32,558 nucleotides of DNA, taken from Deltaproteobacteria bacterium (GTDB taxonomy: Bacteria; Desulfobacterota; Desulfuromonadia; Desulfuromonadales; Geopsychrobacteraceae). The translations under genes and the position numbers were made by a program. The notes under the pieces were generated by a model. The model searched no databases and had not been told where the DNA came from. It was given only the letters and a program-made list of their open reading frames with translations. Positions 23,624-32,473 of the stretch are shown piece by piece. Position 1 is the stretch's first letter. Every line of letters begins with the position of its first letter. The DNA lies in assembly GCA_024276935.1 (NCBI GenBank), contig JAJRWH010000018.1:1-32558 (forward strand), given 5' to 3'.

Positions 23624-24359
23624 AAGCAGCAAACCCACAACCCGGCAAAAGAACTCTCCCCGTGACTACACCATCGCGTTGCAACTGGAAAACCAGCTGG
23701 TTGTTATCATTGGTGGCGGTTCAGTTGCCCGGCGTAAACTCCCCGGCCTTCTCGCCACCGGAGCCAGGATCAGAATTATCGACCCTGCACCAGCAAGCGA
23801 GCTGCCACAACACCCGCAGCTCACCCACCTCAAACGGGAATACCAGTTACAAGATCTGACCTCGGCACGGCTGATTTTTGCCGCAACCGACAACCCTCAA
23901 ATCAACCAGCAGGTTGCCCGTGAAGCTGCCACACTGGGAATTCTCTGTTGTCGGGTCGACAACGCGGAAGATTCCGACTTTACCACCCCGGCCTGCTTAC
24001 TACGTCCGCCATTGACAATTTCTGTTTCAAGCAGCGGGACAAGCCCGGCCATGGCAGCGGCTCTGCGCGACAAACTGGACGAGATGATCCCCGCCAGTTG
24101 GCAGACCGCAACCCGCCTGGTCGCCGCCATTCGGCAAAAGGTATTGACTGAGTCGCGGCAAATTCCCTACAATCAACAGGTTTTGCTTCAGCTGATTGAC
24201 CAGGGATTGCTGGCTCTTATCGAAAGATCCGACGTCAAGGCGCTGGATCTGCTGCTTTGCAAACATTTTGGCGCAGGTTTTGCTTTGAAAGATCTGTCGT
24301 TTTCACTCCCCGAAACGGATCAAACCAGAAATTTCGGGATACCAGAAGGAACGCCATGA
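23604..24359 (+). CDS. Precorrin-2 dehydrogenase / siroheme synthase N-terminal-type protein
   Basis: A 251-aa NAD-dependent enzyme that oxidises precorrin-2 to sirohydrochlorin, and may insert iron, on the siroheme branch. The Rossmann motif is VVIIGGGSVARRKLPGLL. It is followed by the family blocks LIFAATDNPQINQQVAREA, CRVDNAEDSDFTTPA and ISVSSSGTSPAMAAALRDKL. It corresponds to the CysG N-terminal half or Met8p; the methyltransferase half is in the cobA/hemD fusion gene downstream. The reading frame opens with GTG at 23604, inside the SIS gene, and gives about 33 residues before the first strand. A TTG at 23613 after AAGGTG is an alternative. The end overlaps the next start (ATGA). Confidence 0.9.
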   Translation: MNCLASESSKPTTRQKNSPRDYTIALQLENQLVVIIGGGSVARRKLPGLLATGARIRIIDPAPASELPQHPQLTHLKREYQLQDLTSARLIFAATDNPQINQQVAREAATLGILCCRVDNAEDSDFTTPACLLRPPLTISVSSSGTSPAMAAALRDKLDEMIPASWQTATRLVAAIRQKVLTESRQIPYNQQVLLQLIDQGLLALIERSDVKALDLLLCKHFGAGFALKDLSFSLPETDQTRNFGIPEGTP

Positions 24360-25198
24360 GTCTCAATATCATCCTCTTCAAAATGGTCCTTCTCTGCTAC
24401 CTGACAGCAACCGTTCTCTACCTGCTGCATGTTGTCGCCCGCAAGGAAAAACCGGGACAGATTGCACGCTGGGTGCTGCTCGGTGGTGCCCTGATCCAGT
24501 TTGTTTCCTTTATTCTGCGCTACACCCAGCTTGGCTACACCCCCGTCACCAACATGCACGAATCGCTGGCCTTCTTCGCCTGGTGCCTGGTCGTTATTTT
24601 TCTTTTGTTCGACCTGCGTTACCGGCTGTCGGTTATGGGCGCCTTCTCCAGCGTTCTGGCTGTCATTACCATGCTTGGCAGCGGGATTGCTCCCCGGGCC
24701 GTAGAGCCTCTCAACCCGGCTCTCAACTCCTGGTGGTTTCCCCTCCATGTCACCTTTGCATTTCTTGGCAATGCCGCCTTCGCCCTGGCTTTTGGTGCCG
24801 GAGTCATGTACCTGCTCCAGGATCGCATGCTTAAAAGCAAACGTTTTTCAACTCTCTATTATCGTCTGCCCTCCCTGGACACCCTGGACAGCATCAACTA
24901 CCGGGCGCTGACCTTCGGTTTCCCGTTGATGACCCTGGGGATCATCAGTGGCGCCGCCTGGGCGGAATCGGTCTGGGGCACATACTGGAGCTGGGACCCC
25001 AAAGAAACCTGGGCGCTGATGACCTGGTTTGTCTACGCCGCCCTGCTGCATGGCCGCCTGAGTATCGGCTGGCGCGGACGACGGGCCGCAATTTTCGCCA
25101 TCATCGGTTTTATTTGTCTGCTCTTTACCTTTCTGGGTGCCAACCTGCTGCTTAACGGCATGCACACCTTCGAAGCGTTTCAGAGCAAGCCCTACTGA
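24356..25198 (+). CDS. Cytochrome c assembly (CcsA/ResC/HemX-family) membrane protein
   Basis: A 280-aa integral membrane protein with about eight hydrophobic segments. The WWD signature [18 protein letters not shown] near residue 205 and flanking histidines (one in NMHESLAFF, one in LHVTFAF, one in LLHGR) mark the heme-handling CcsA/CcmF/HemX superfamily. It probably belongs to system II cytochrome c maturation, presenting heme outside the membrane. Some annotations call this family ccsB; the Bacillus homologue HemX next to hemA is thought to modulate glutamyl-tRNA reductase, and that role is also possible here because hemA follows directly. AGAAGGAACGCC precedes the ATG, which overlaps the previous stop. 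Confidence 0.9.
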   Translation: MSLNIILFKMVLLCYLTATVLYLLHVVARKEKPGQIARWVLLGGALIQFVSFILRYTQLGYTPVTNMHESLAFFAWCLVVIFLLFDLRYRLSVMGAFSSVLAVITMLGSGIAPRAVEPLNPALNSWWFPLHVTFAFLGNAAFALAFGAGVMYLLQDRMLKSKRFSTLYYRLPSLDTLDSINYRALTFGFPLMTLGIISGAAWAESVWGTYWSWDPKETWALMTWFVYAALLHGRLSIGWRGRRAAIFAIIGFICLLFTFLGANLLLNGMHTFEAFQSKPY

Positions 25199-25218
25199 CC
25201 CGAACTCGAGGTATCGAG

Positions 25219-26529
25219 ATGCAAATACTGGTCGTGGGGCTCAGCCATAAAACAGCCCCGGTAGAAATTCGCGAGAAGGTCGCCTTCCCGCCAACAGCAA
25301 TGGGCGAACCCCTGCACCAAATGCTGGCCCTGGAAACAATCAGCGAAGGGATTATTGTTTCGACCTGCAATCGGGTTGAACTCTACGCCACCAGTCGAGA
25401 ACCTGAACGCGCCATTGCCCAGTTGCAACATTTTCTGGCTGATTTTCACCAACTGCCATTCACCCAGATCGAGGAGCACCTTTACGACCTGCGCGGTGAA
25501 GAGGCGATCCGTCACGTTTTGCGGGTTGCGGCCAGCCTCGATTCGATGGTCATCGGTGAACCCCAGATTCTTGGCCAGATCAAAACCGCCTATGGTTACG
25601 CCAGCGAATTCAAAACCGCCGGGCTGATCCTCAACCGTTTCATGCACAAGGCTTTCTCGGTCGCCAAACGGGTTCGCACCGAAACCGCGATTGCCAGCAA
25701 TGCGGTATCAGTCTCTTTTGCTGCGGTCGAACTGGCACGAAAAATCTTCAGCAATCTCGAAGACAAAACTGTCATGCTGATCGGGGCCGGCGAAATGTGT
25801 GAACTGGCCGCCCGCCACTTTATCAATAATGGTGTGGCCGAGGTTCTGGTAACCAACCGAACCTTTGCCAGAGCAGAAAAACTGGCGACAGAGTTCAAGG
25901 GCCGCGCCGTCAGCTTCGATAATTTTCGCGACCAGCTTCATCAGGTTGATATTGTCCTCTCCTCGACCGGAGCTCCCGACTACATCCTCGAAGCAAAAAA
26001 GCTTTCCGAGGTTATCCGTCTGCGCCGTAACAAGCCGATGTTTCTGATCGACATTGCTGTCCCCCGTGATATCGATCCCAAAGCGAACAAAATCGACAAT
26101 ATTTATCTCTACGATGTCGATGACCTGCAAGGCGTGGTACAGGCCAATCTCAAAGAGCGCAAAAAAGAGGCCGATAAGGCCGAAGCGATCATCAACGAAG
26201 AGATTCTGCAATTCTATCGCTGGCTCTCGACCCTGGAAGTTAAACCAACCGTCGTTGCCCTGCGTCAGAAACTGGAAGATCTGCGCCAGGCCGAGGTCAA
26301 GAAAACCCTGGCCAGCCTGACCGCTGACCCCAAAACAACCAAGGCCATCGAGTCACTGACCCGAGCACTGGTCAACAAAATACTTCACCAACCGACATCG
26401 ATTCTTAAAAATGCCCAGAATAGTGAGGATGGCGAGACCTACATCGACGCCGTCCGGACCCTTTTTGACCTGCCCACCCCCAAACCTGAAGATTCAGTCG
26501 TCACAGACGAAACTGAACTGAAAAAATAG
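25219..26529 (+). CDS. hemA: Glutamyl-tRNA reductase
   Basis: A 436-aa enzyme that reduces glutamyl-tRNA(Glu) to glutamate-1-semialdehyde, the first committed step of the C5 tetrapyrrole route. The catalytic C50 is in [11 protein letters not shown]. The N-terminal [17 protein letters not shown], the [17 protein letters not shown] block, the NADPH-binding [15 protein letters not shown] (187-201) and the C-terminal dimerisation helices are all present. Length is normal. It begins 20 bases after the cytochrome assembly gene and is followed by hemC 14 bases later. Confidence 0.97.
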   Translation: MQILVVGLSHKTAPVEIREKVAFPPTAMGEPLHQMLALETISEGIIVSTCNRVELYATSREPERAIAQLQHFLADFHQLPFTQIEEHLYDLRGEEAIRHVLRVAASLDSMVIGEPQILGQIKTAYGYASEFKTAGLILNRFMHKAFSVAKRVRTETAIASNAVSVSFAAVELARKIFSNLEDKTVMLIGAGEMCELAARHFINNGVAEVLVTNRTFARAEKLATEFKGRAVSFDNFRDQLHQVDIVLSSTGAPDYILEAKKLSEVIRLRRNKPMFLIDIAVPRDIDPKANKIDNIYLYDVDDLQGVVQANLKERKKEADKAEAIINEEILQFYRWLSTLEVKPTVVALRQKLEDLRQAEVKKTLASLTADPKTTKAIESLTRALVNKILHQPTSILKNAQNSEDGETYIDAVRTLFDLPTPKPEDSVVTDETELKK

Positions 26530-26543
26530 AAGGAGCAATCCCT

Positions 26544-27509
26544 ATGGCAAAAAAAACTCTGCGGATCGGAACCCGGGCCAGCGCCCTTGCATTGTGGCAG
26601 GCCAACTGGGTCAAGGGAGAGCTTGAAAAACGCTATCCGGATCTTGAAGTCAGCCTGACCAAAATCAAAACCCAGGGCGACAAGATTCTGGATGTGCCCC
26701 TGGCAATGGTTGGCGGCAAAGGACTGTTCGTCAAAGAAATCCAGGAGGCCATGCTGCGTAACGAAATCGATATCGCGGTTCATTCGATGAAGGACGTACC
26801 GACCTTCTTTCCCGAAGGAACCGGTCTGCGCTGCATCACCGAACGGGAAGATCCCCGCGACATCCTGGTTCTCAAGGAAGGGTGCAACAGCTTTGCCGAC
26901 ATCCCCGAAGGGGGGAGGATCGGCACCAGCTCTCTGCGCCGCAAGGCCCAGCTGCTCAGTCTGCGGCCCGACCTGGTCATGCTCGATATTCGCGGCAATG
27001 TCCAGACCCGGGTCCAGAAGCTGATCGATGACAACCTGGATGCGGTTGTTCTGGCGGCCGCTGGCATGCATCGCCTCGGCTTTGACGATAAAATCGGGGA
27101 ATACCTCGATCCCAAAACCTGCCTGCCCGCCATTGGCCAGGGAGCTCTGGGGCTCGAAAGTCGTCTCGCTGACGACGAAACCAACGCCCTGATCGACTTC
27201 TTCAACCACCCGGAAACCGCAGCAGCAGTCATCGCCGAACGTGCAGTGCTTGCCACCCTTGAAGGAGGCTGTCAGGTCCCCATTGCAGCATTTGGTACTG
27301 TTGAGGGAGACCAGCTCGATCTGACCGCACTGGTTGCCAGTGTCGATGGCCAGCAGATGATCAAAAAGAACACCCGTTGCGCCCTGGCTGATGCCGAAGC
27401 CACCGGGGTCGCTTTGGCCAAACAACTTCTCAAAGAGGGCGCGGGCCCCATCCTCAATGAAGTCTACGGATGCGAAACGTTCAACGATAATGGAGACAGC
27501 AAAGGGTGA
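26544..27509 (+). CDS. hemC: Porphobilinogen deaminase (hydroxymethylbilane synthase)
   Basis: A 321-aa cytoplasmic enzyme that joins four porphobilinogens to hydroxymethylbilane. The N-terminal RIGTRASALALWQA, catalytic D84 in HSMKDVP, GTSSLRRKAQL, DIRGNVQTRV and the dipyrromethane-cofactor C243 in EGGCQVPIA are all visible. AGGAG lies upstream of the ATG. The TGA overlaps the GTG start of the fusion gene that follows. Confidence 0.97.
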   Translation: MAKKTLRIGTRASALALWQANWVKGELEKRYPDLEVSLTKIKTQGDKILDVPLAMVGGKGLFVKEIQEAMLRNEIDIAVHSMKDVPTFFPEGTGLRCITEREDPRDILVLKEGCNSFADIPEGGRIGTSSLRRKAQLLSLRPDLVMLDIRGNVQTRVQKLIDDNLDAVVLAAAGMHRLGFDDKIGEYLDPKTCLPAIGQGALGLESRLADDETNALIDFFNHPETAAAVIAERAVLATLEGGCQVPIAAFGTVEGDQLDLTALVASVDGQQMIKKNTRCALADAEATGVALAKQLLKEGAGPILNEVYGCETFNDNGDSKG

Positions 27510-29026
27510 AACCTGGCAAGGTCTATCTGATTGGTGCCGGACCCGGCGATCCGGGCCTTCTGACGATCAAGGGACGTGACTGCCTGGCACAGGCCGATGT
27601 GATCATCTACGACTATCTGGCCAACCCGGTGCTGCTTGGTTATGCCCAAAGCTCTGCGGAGCGGATTTATGTCGGCAAAAGTTGTGGCAAACACAGCATG
27701 CCACAGGAAGAAATCAACCAGTTGCTGGTCGACAAAGCCTCAGCGGGTCTCAGTGTTGCCCGCCTGAAAGGGGGCGACCCCTATGTTTTCGGGCGCGGTG
27801 GTGAAGAAGCAACCATTCTCCACCAGCAGCAGATCCCCTTCGAGGTTATCCCCGGAGTCACCGCCGGCTTTGCTGCCGCAGCCTATGCCGGAATTCCACT
27901 GACCCACCGTGACATTACCACCAGCCTCGCCCTGCTGACCGGCCATGAACGTCCTGACCGCAAACTGTCAAGTCTCGATTGGCAAAAACTGGCAACCGGC
28001 CTTGGTACCCTGATCTTTTATATGGGGATGACCAACCTGAAAATGATCAGCGAAAAACTGATCGAGCATGGCCGGGCGCCTGAGACTCCGGTAGCGGTGA
28101 TTCGTTGGGCAACTCTGCCGCGTCAGCAAACCCTGACCGGTCGTCTGGATCAGATTGCAGACCAGGTCAAAACGGCCGGGATCAAGCCCCCGGCGATCAT
28201 TATTATTGGCGAGGTGGTCCGCTACCGTGAAGAGTTGCGCTGGTACGACAATCTGCCCCTGTTCGGCAAACGGTTTCTCCTGACCCGTCCTTACGCCCAG
28301 GCCGCCGGAATGGTCGCTCTGCTCCAGGCCCAGGGGGCTGAAACCATTTGTATTCCGACCATCGAGATTGCCGAACCGCTGGACTGGTCCGCCTGTGATC
28401 AGGCCTTGTCCCAGCTGGGCAGGTACACCGGGCTGATTCTGACTTCGGCCAACGGCGTTGAGAGCTTTTTCAACCGTCTGAGTTACCATAATCTTGACCT
28501 GCGCGCCCTGGCCGGAATTGAAATTATTGCTGTTGGCCCCAAAACCGCCAGGACCATCGAAAACCACGGGCTCAAACCTGACCTGATTCCGCAGGATTTT
28601 CGGGCTGAAGGAGTGGTTGAAGAACTTATAAGCCGTGGTGTCACAGGCAAACGTTATCTGTATCCCCGCACCGAAATTGCCCGGCGCCTGATTCCCGACA
28701 GCCTGAGTGCTGCCGGAGCCGAGGTTGATGATCCGGTCGTCTACCGCACCATTGCTCCCGCAGGAAAACAGGAGATGATCCGTCATCTGCTGGAGACGGG
28801 TGAGCTTGATGCCATTTGCTTCAGTTCGTCATCAACATTTGACAACCTGCACGCCATGTTTGGTGACGAGCTGCAAAAACTTAAAAAAGCAACCGACTTC
28901 TTTTCTATCGGTCCGCTGACCTCACAGACCATCCGCAAGCACGGCTTCGAGGTCGCACTGGAACCGGAGAAATCAACCCTTGACGATCTGGTTGCGGCAA
29001 TGGTCGAATATTACAGTAATACGTGA
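27506..29026 (+). CDS. Uroporphyrinogen-III C-methyltransferase / uroporphyrinogen-III synthase fusion
   Basis: A 506-aa fusion of two enzymes acting on hydroxymethylbilane/uroporphyrinogen III. Residues 1-245 are the CobA/SUMT domain, with GAGPGDPGLLT, RLKGGDPYVFGRGGEEA, VIPGVTAGFAAAAYAGIPLTHR and the YMGMTNL and PVAVIRWAT blocks; it methylates C2 and C7 on the way to siroheme and cobalamin. Residues about 255-500 are the HemD domain, with LLTRPYAQAAGM, LILTSANGVESFF, IAVGPKTARTIE and ICFSSSSTFDNL. The fusion (often labelled cobA-hemD) is known from Geobacter-like bacteria and clostridia. It starts with GTG inside the last bases of hemC, with overlap. The two-gene product joins the heme and siroheme branches in one protein. 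Confidence 0.95.
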   Translation: MKPGKVYLIGAGPGDPGLLTIKGRDCLAQADVIIYDYLANPVLLGYAQSSAERIYVGKSCGKHSMPQEEINQLLVDKASAGLSVARLKGGDPYVFGRGGEEATILHQQQIPFEVIPGVTAGFAAAAYAGIPLTHRDITTSLALLTGHERPDRKLSSLDWQKLATGLGTLIFYMGMTNLKMISEKLIEHGRAPETPVAVIRWATLPRQQTLTGRLDQIADQVKTAGIKPPAIIIIGEVVRYREELRWYDNLPLFGKRFLLTRPYAQAAGMVALLQAQGAETICIPTIEIAEPLDWSACDQALSQLGRYTGLILTSANGVESFFNRLSYHNLDLRALAGIEIIAVGPKTARTIENHGLKPDLIPQDFRAEGVVEELISRGVTGKRYLYPRTEIARRLIPDSLSAAGAEVDDPVVYRTIAPAGKQEMIRHLLETGELDAICFSSSSTFDNLHAMFGDELQKLKKATDFFSIGPLTSQTIRKHGFEVALEPEKSTLDDLVAAMVEYYSNT

Positions 29027-29114
29027 GGAGTGAAGCGTAAGGTGTGAGGTGAAAATTCAAAACCTTTTTTCTTTGATTTTACTCCTCACCCCTCACCCCT
29101 GACGCCTCACTCTG
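29025..29114. repeat. Intergenic G/A-rich inverted repeat before hemB
   Basis: The left arm, from GTGAGGAGTGAAGCG to GGTGTGAGGTGAAAA, is an imperfect complement of the right arm, TTTTACTCCTCACCCC to GACGCCTCACT. The centre contains a T-run. It could fold into a long imperfect hairpin in RNA. A related purine-rich/pyrimidine-rich pair flanks the other side of hemB (30181-30255). The gap between the fusion gene and hemB (158 bases) holds nothing else I recognise. Confidence 0.7.
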
Positions 29115-29184
29115 TAAATGTCTAATCGGCTTTCGGAAAGAGGCAGCATACCCGCTGACCTCGACTCCGGAAAAGGAGAAAACC

Positions 29185-30159
29185 ATGTACTTTCCCGCTT
29201 ATCGTGCCCGCCGGATGCGCCGTAATGCCAACATGCGTGCGATGGTCCGTGAAACCCATCTCAGGGTTGAGGATATGATCTATCCGATGTTTTCTGCCTT
29301 TGGTGAAAATATCAAAAAAGAAATCCCCTCGATGCCCGGCATCTATCAGCAATCAATTGACAATATCGTCATCGAAGCCAAAGAGGTTCACGACCTGGGC
29401 ATTCAGGCCGTCATTCTGTTCGGGATCCCCGAAACCAAAGACGCCCTCGGTTCTGATGCCTACTGTGAGCAGGGCATCATCCAGAACACAGTCCGCGCAA
29501 TTAAAGAAGCCGTTCCAGAGCTGACCGTCATTACCGATGTCTGCATGTGCGAGTACACTGATCATGGGCATTGTGGAGTCATCAAAGAGGGTGATGTCGA
29601 CAATGATGAAACCCTCAAGCTGCTCGCTGCTGAAGCCCTCAGCCATGCTGAAGCCGGTGCCGATATCGTGGCCCCCTCTGACATGATGGATGGTCGGATC
29701 GAAGCCATTCGTGACATTCTCGACCAGAACGGTTTCGAGCAGATTCCGATCATGAGCTACGCCGTCAAATACGCCAGCGCCTACTACGGCCCTTTTCGTG
29801 ATGCCGCCGAAAGCACACCACAATTTGGCGACCGTCGTTCTTATCAGATGGATCCGGCAAATCGCCGTGAGGCCCTGCGTGAAGCACAACTCGATGTACA
29901 GGAAGCGGCTGATTTCCTGATGGTCAAACCGGCGCTGGCCTATCTCGATATCATCCGCGATCTGCGCAACAACTTCGATCTGCCACTGGTCTGCTACAAC
30001 GTTTCGGGTGAATACAGCATGATCAAAGCCGCTGCCGCCAACGACTGGGTCGACGAAGATCGCCTGATCATGGAGACCCTGCTCAGTATGAAACGGGCCG
30101 GAGCCGACCTGATCATTACCTACCATGCCAAGGAAGCGGCGCGTTTGCTCAAGGCTTGA
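29185..30159 (+). CDS. hemB: Delta-aminolevulinic acid dehydratase (porphobilinogen synthase)
   Basis: A 324-aa enzyme that condenses two 5-aminolevulinates to porphobilinogen. Schiff-base lysines are K195 ([15 protein letters not shown]) and K248 ([11 protein letters not shown]). The zinc-site cysteines C120, C122 and C130 ([13 protein letters not shown]) show the zinc-dependent type. [12 protein letters not shown] and [11 protein letters not shown] are further family blocks. GGAGAA precedes the ATG. It is separated from the fusion gene by a repeat-bearing gap, so it may have its own transcript. Its stop codon lies inside an octamer tandem repeat. Confidence 0.97.
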   Translation: MYFPAYRARRMRRNANMRAMVRETHLRVEDMIYPMFSAFGENIKKEIPSMPGIYQQSIDNIVIEAKEVHDLGIQAVILFGIPETKDALGSDAYCEQGIIQNTVRAIKEAVPELTVITDVCMCEYTDHGHCGVIKEGDVDNDETLKLLAAEALSHAEAGADIVAPSDMMDGRIEAIRDILDQNGFEQIPIMSYAVKYASAYYGPFRDAAESTPQFGDRRSYQMDPANRREALREAQLDVQEAADFLMVKPALAYLDIIRDLRNNFDLPLVCYNVSGEYSMIKAAAANDWVDEDRLIMETLLSMKRAGADLIITYHAKEAARLLKA

Positions 30160-30180
30160 AGGCTTGAAGGCTTGAAGGCT
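30151..30180 (+). repeat. 8-bp tandem repeat overlapping the hemB stop codon
   Basis: AAGGCTTG occurs three times plus a partial fourth copy. The first copy supplies the last codons and TGA of hemB, so copy-number changes of the array would not change the protein. Confidence 0.9.
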
Positions 30181-30255
30181 AGAGGTGTGAGGTGTGAGGT
30201 GTAAAATCACAATCGAAAGACAAACCTTTCCACCTCACTCCTTACCCCTCACTAG
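30181..30255. repeat. Intergenic G/A-rich inverted repeat after hemB
   Basis: GAGGTGTGAGGTGTGAGGTG on the left is complementary in part to CACCTCACTCC and CCCCTCACTA on the right, around an A-rich centre. It resembles the element at 29025-29114 in base content and arm order. Confidence 0.7.
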
Positions 30256-30267
30256 CTCCCTGAATGA

Positions 30268-30273
30268 TATAAT
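30268..30273 (+). promoter_or_regulatory. Possible -10 element of the DUF2270/M16 operon
   Basis: A consensus TATAAT lies 44 bases before the start at 30318. The -35 region (around 30241-30250) is a poor match, so this is weak evidence. A short hairpin (CCGTC / GACGG) follows in the leader. Confidence 0.35.
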
Positions 30274-30317
30274 GTCTTCATCCGTCTGACTCTTATGGCG
30301 GACGGCTGGAGGCTTTT

Positions 30318-30986
30318 ATGAACGACGAAAAACTTTCGCGCAGCGAAATCGTCACCGCGCTCGCCCACTACTACCGAGCCGAAGTCCAGCGCAGTCTCGC
30401 CTGGCGCGAGCGGCTTGACCGGACCACCAACTGGGCTGTTGCCGGAACCGCAGCATTTTTAGGTTTCGGTTTCAGTCACCCGGAAATCCCCCATCTGTTT
30501 TTTCTGTTCGGTCTGGCCATCCTTTACCTGCTTTTGTTTGTCGAGGCCCGTCGGTTTCGTTTTTATGATGCCTATGAGTACCGCGTACGCCTGATGAACC
30601 AGAACATGATGTTTTCGATCATCAGTCAGGGCACCCTGCCCCTCGATCCACTTGGCGATGAAGGGATTTTCTGGCGCGCAGAACTGGCATCTGACCTACG
30701 CTATCCCCAATACAAAATGTCCCTTGTTGAAGCTCTGGCCAAGCGATTGCGGGCCAACTATATCTATCTGTTTCTGGTCATGATCGCCGGATGGATCCTC
30801 AAACTCATCTCCCATCCGCACAATGCCCAAAACTGGCAGGAATTTCTCGTTCATGCCCGCATCGGTCCACTTCCCGGTATCCTCACCCTGCTCTTTCTGC
30901 TGGCTTTTCTGCTACAGCTGTTCTACCTTGCCAAACGGGGTCATCAGAGTCATGGTGGCCGAGAAATTATCCATCCAAAACCTTAG
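30318..30986 (+). CDS. DUF2270-type integral membrane protein
   Basis: A 222-aa inner-membrane protein. Four hydrophobic segments lie at about 36-52, 58-76, 148-166 and 183-206. The N-terminal cytoplasmic stretch HYYRAEVQRSLAWRERLDRTTNWA, the loop RFRFYDAYEYRVRLMNQNM and the following GDEGIFWRAELASDLRYP match what I know of the DUF2270 family, which has no established function. GGAGGC lies upstream of the ATG. It precedes the peptidase gene by ten bases, so they form an operon. Confidence 0.82.
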   Translation: MNDEKLSRSEIVTALAHYYRAEVQRSLAWRERLDRTTNWAVAGTAAFLGFGFSHPEIPHLFFLFGLAILYLLLFVEARRFRFYDAYEYRVRLMNQNMMFSIISQGTLPLDPLGDEGIFWRAELASDLRYPQYKMSLVEALAKRLRANYIYLFLVMIAGWILKLISHPHNAQNWQEFLVHARIGPLPGILTLLFLLAFLLQLFYLAKRGHQSHGGREIIHPKP

Positions 30987-30996
30987 AAAAGAACAT

Positions 30997-32286
30997 ATGC
31001 CCGAATATCACGTTGACACTCTCGCCAATGGCCTGCGCCTGGTCACGGTCGAGATGCCCCATCTGCATAATTCAGAGCTGGTCTGCTACATCGGCACAGG
31101 TGGCCGTCACGAAACGGCACAACAAAGCGGTATCTCCCACTTTCTGGAGCACATGCTATTTCGTGGTGCCGGACGTTTTGCAAACAGCCATGACATCGAA
31201 CGAGCGTTCGAAACAATCGGCGGAGCTGTCAATGCTTCAACTGATGCTGAAGGCACCTGCTATCACAGTCGACTCCATCCAACTCATGCTGCTGAAGGTG
31301 TTGAAATTTTTGCCGAGATGCTACGCAAACCACTCTTCAACGATCTTGAGATCGAGCGCCGCATCATTCTGGAAGAAGCACGTGAGGATTACAATCAACA
31401 GGGTCAACAGACCAATCCCGACAATCTGATGGCCAGCCTGCTCTGGCCGCAGCAACCGCTGGGGATGCCCCTGATCGGCAGCAATCAGTCACTGGCCGAA
31501 ATTGATCTTTCAGCACTCAAGAATTTTCATCGCCGTCACTATGTCCCCCAAAACACGGTCATCAGTTGCTGTGGGCCACAAAAACGGGCAGCAGTTCTGA
31601 GTGCAGTTGAACAGTTTTTTGGTGACTGGCAGGGAGAAGCGCCCCTGACCGCAGTGGCTGCCCGGCCTCCACAGCCAGGTCCCCACCAGCAATGGACACA
31701 GGATTCAGATTCGCAGATCAGTTTACAACTGGCGTTCCCGATGAACGGCCGCAACGATCCCCGTCCTCTGCATTACAGTCTGTTACGCCGTATCCTCAGC
31801 TGGGGAGGCAGTGCCCTGTTGCCCCAGCGTCTGCGCGAAGAATGTGGTCTGACCTATGCGGTAGAAGCCAACTGTTCAATGCTGTCCGATACCGGCTATT
31901 TCGCCATCGACCTCGCTGTTGCCCCGCAAAATCTGTCTGCGGCTCTCAGAGAAACCCTCGATGTTCTGGATGGTCTGCGCCGAAATCCCCTGGAAACAGC
32001 CACCCTCGAAGCTGCACGTACCAGCTACCGCTACGACCTCGAATTCTCCCTCGATCAACCCGAAGCCATGGCAGTCCGCTACGGTTGGGGGCTACAGGCC
32101 GGTTGTCTGCGCACCCTCGAACAGGACCGACGTGAAATCGAAATGATTGACAACACCCAGATCCAGACCCTGTGTCGCGAGCTTTTCACCACCAAACAGT
32201 TGCACCTGGTTGTCGTTGGTCCCTGGCAGCAGGAGCAACGCACCCAGACAGATCAGCTGCTGCATACTTTTGAACAAGTGGTCTAA
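30997..32286 (+). CDS. M16-family zinc peptidase
   Basis: A 429-aa metallopeptidase of the pitrilysin/processing-peptidase family. The inverted zinc motif HFLEH is at 48-52 with the third ligand near E127 (RRIILEEARED). The second half keeps the inactive-domain pattern (RRILSWGGSALLPQRLREECGLTYAVEA), including the conserved R/Y pair that binds substrate. There is no signal peptide, so it is probably cytoplasmic. The length matches PqqL/YmxG-type single-chain members. I prefer the ATG at 30997, which gives the usual short lead before TLANGLRLVT; an in-frame ATG at 30952 would overlap the membrane-protein gene. Substrates are unknown. Confidence 0.93.
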   Translation: MPEYHVDTLANGLRLVTVEMPHLHNSELVCYIGTGGRHETAQQSGISHFLEHMLFRGAGRFANSHDIERAFETIGGAVNASTDAEGTCYHSRLHPTHAAEGVEIFAEMLRKPLFNDLEIERRIILEEAREDYNQQGQQTNPDNLMASLLWPQQPLGMPLIGSNQSLAEIDLSALKNFHRRHYVPQNTVISCCGPQKRAAVLSAVEQFFGDWQGEAPLTAVAARPPQPGPHQQWTQDSDSQISLQLAFPMNGRNDPRPLHYSLLRRILSWGGSALLPQRLREECGLTYAVEANCSMLSDTGYFAIDLAVAPQNLSAALRETLDVLDGLRRNPLETATLEAARTSYRYDLEFSLDQPEAMAVRYGWGLQAGCLRTLEQDRREIEMIDNTQIQTLCRELFTTKQLHLVVVGPWQQEQRTQTDQLLHTFEQVV

Positions 32287-32349
32287 ACGATGTATCTCGC
32301 TGCAACGCCGTCTTTTATTACAAGAGCAGGCAAGACATCTTTCGAACAC

Positions 32350-32399
32350 AAAAAACCGTTCGCGTGATTGTAACCTTGCATCATACGAACGGTTTTTTT
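32350..32399. terminator. Inverted repeat with A- and T-runs, likely bidirectional terminator
   Basis: AACCGTTCG (32354-32362) pairs with CGAACGGTT (32386-32394). A-runs before and T-runs after extend the stem. Inside, TGAT (32365-32368) can pair with ATCA (32380-32383), leaving an 11-base loop. It lies between the M16 gene and the convergent transposase remnant and could stop both. Alternatively it belongs to the non-coding end of the insertion sequence. Confidence 0.65.
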
Positions 32400-32473
32400 A
32401 CAGAGGAACAACTCAGTACAAGTTTGCAACTTTGCATGCCTGAACATCCCGCTGGGATTTTCAAGTAAAAATT

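Noticed and set aside
26439-27425. 328-codon minus-strand frame opposite hemC
   Set aside because: It is the complement of a clearly conserved enzyme; long antisense frames are common in this base composition.
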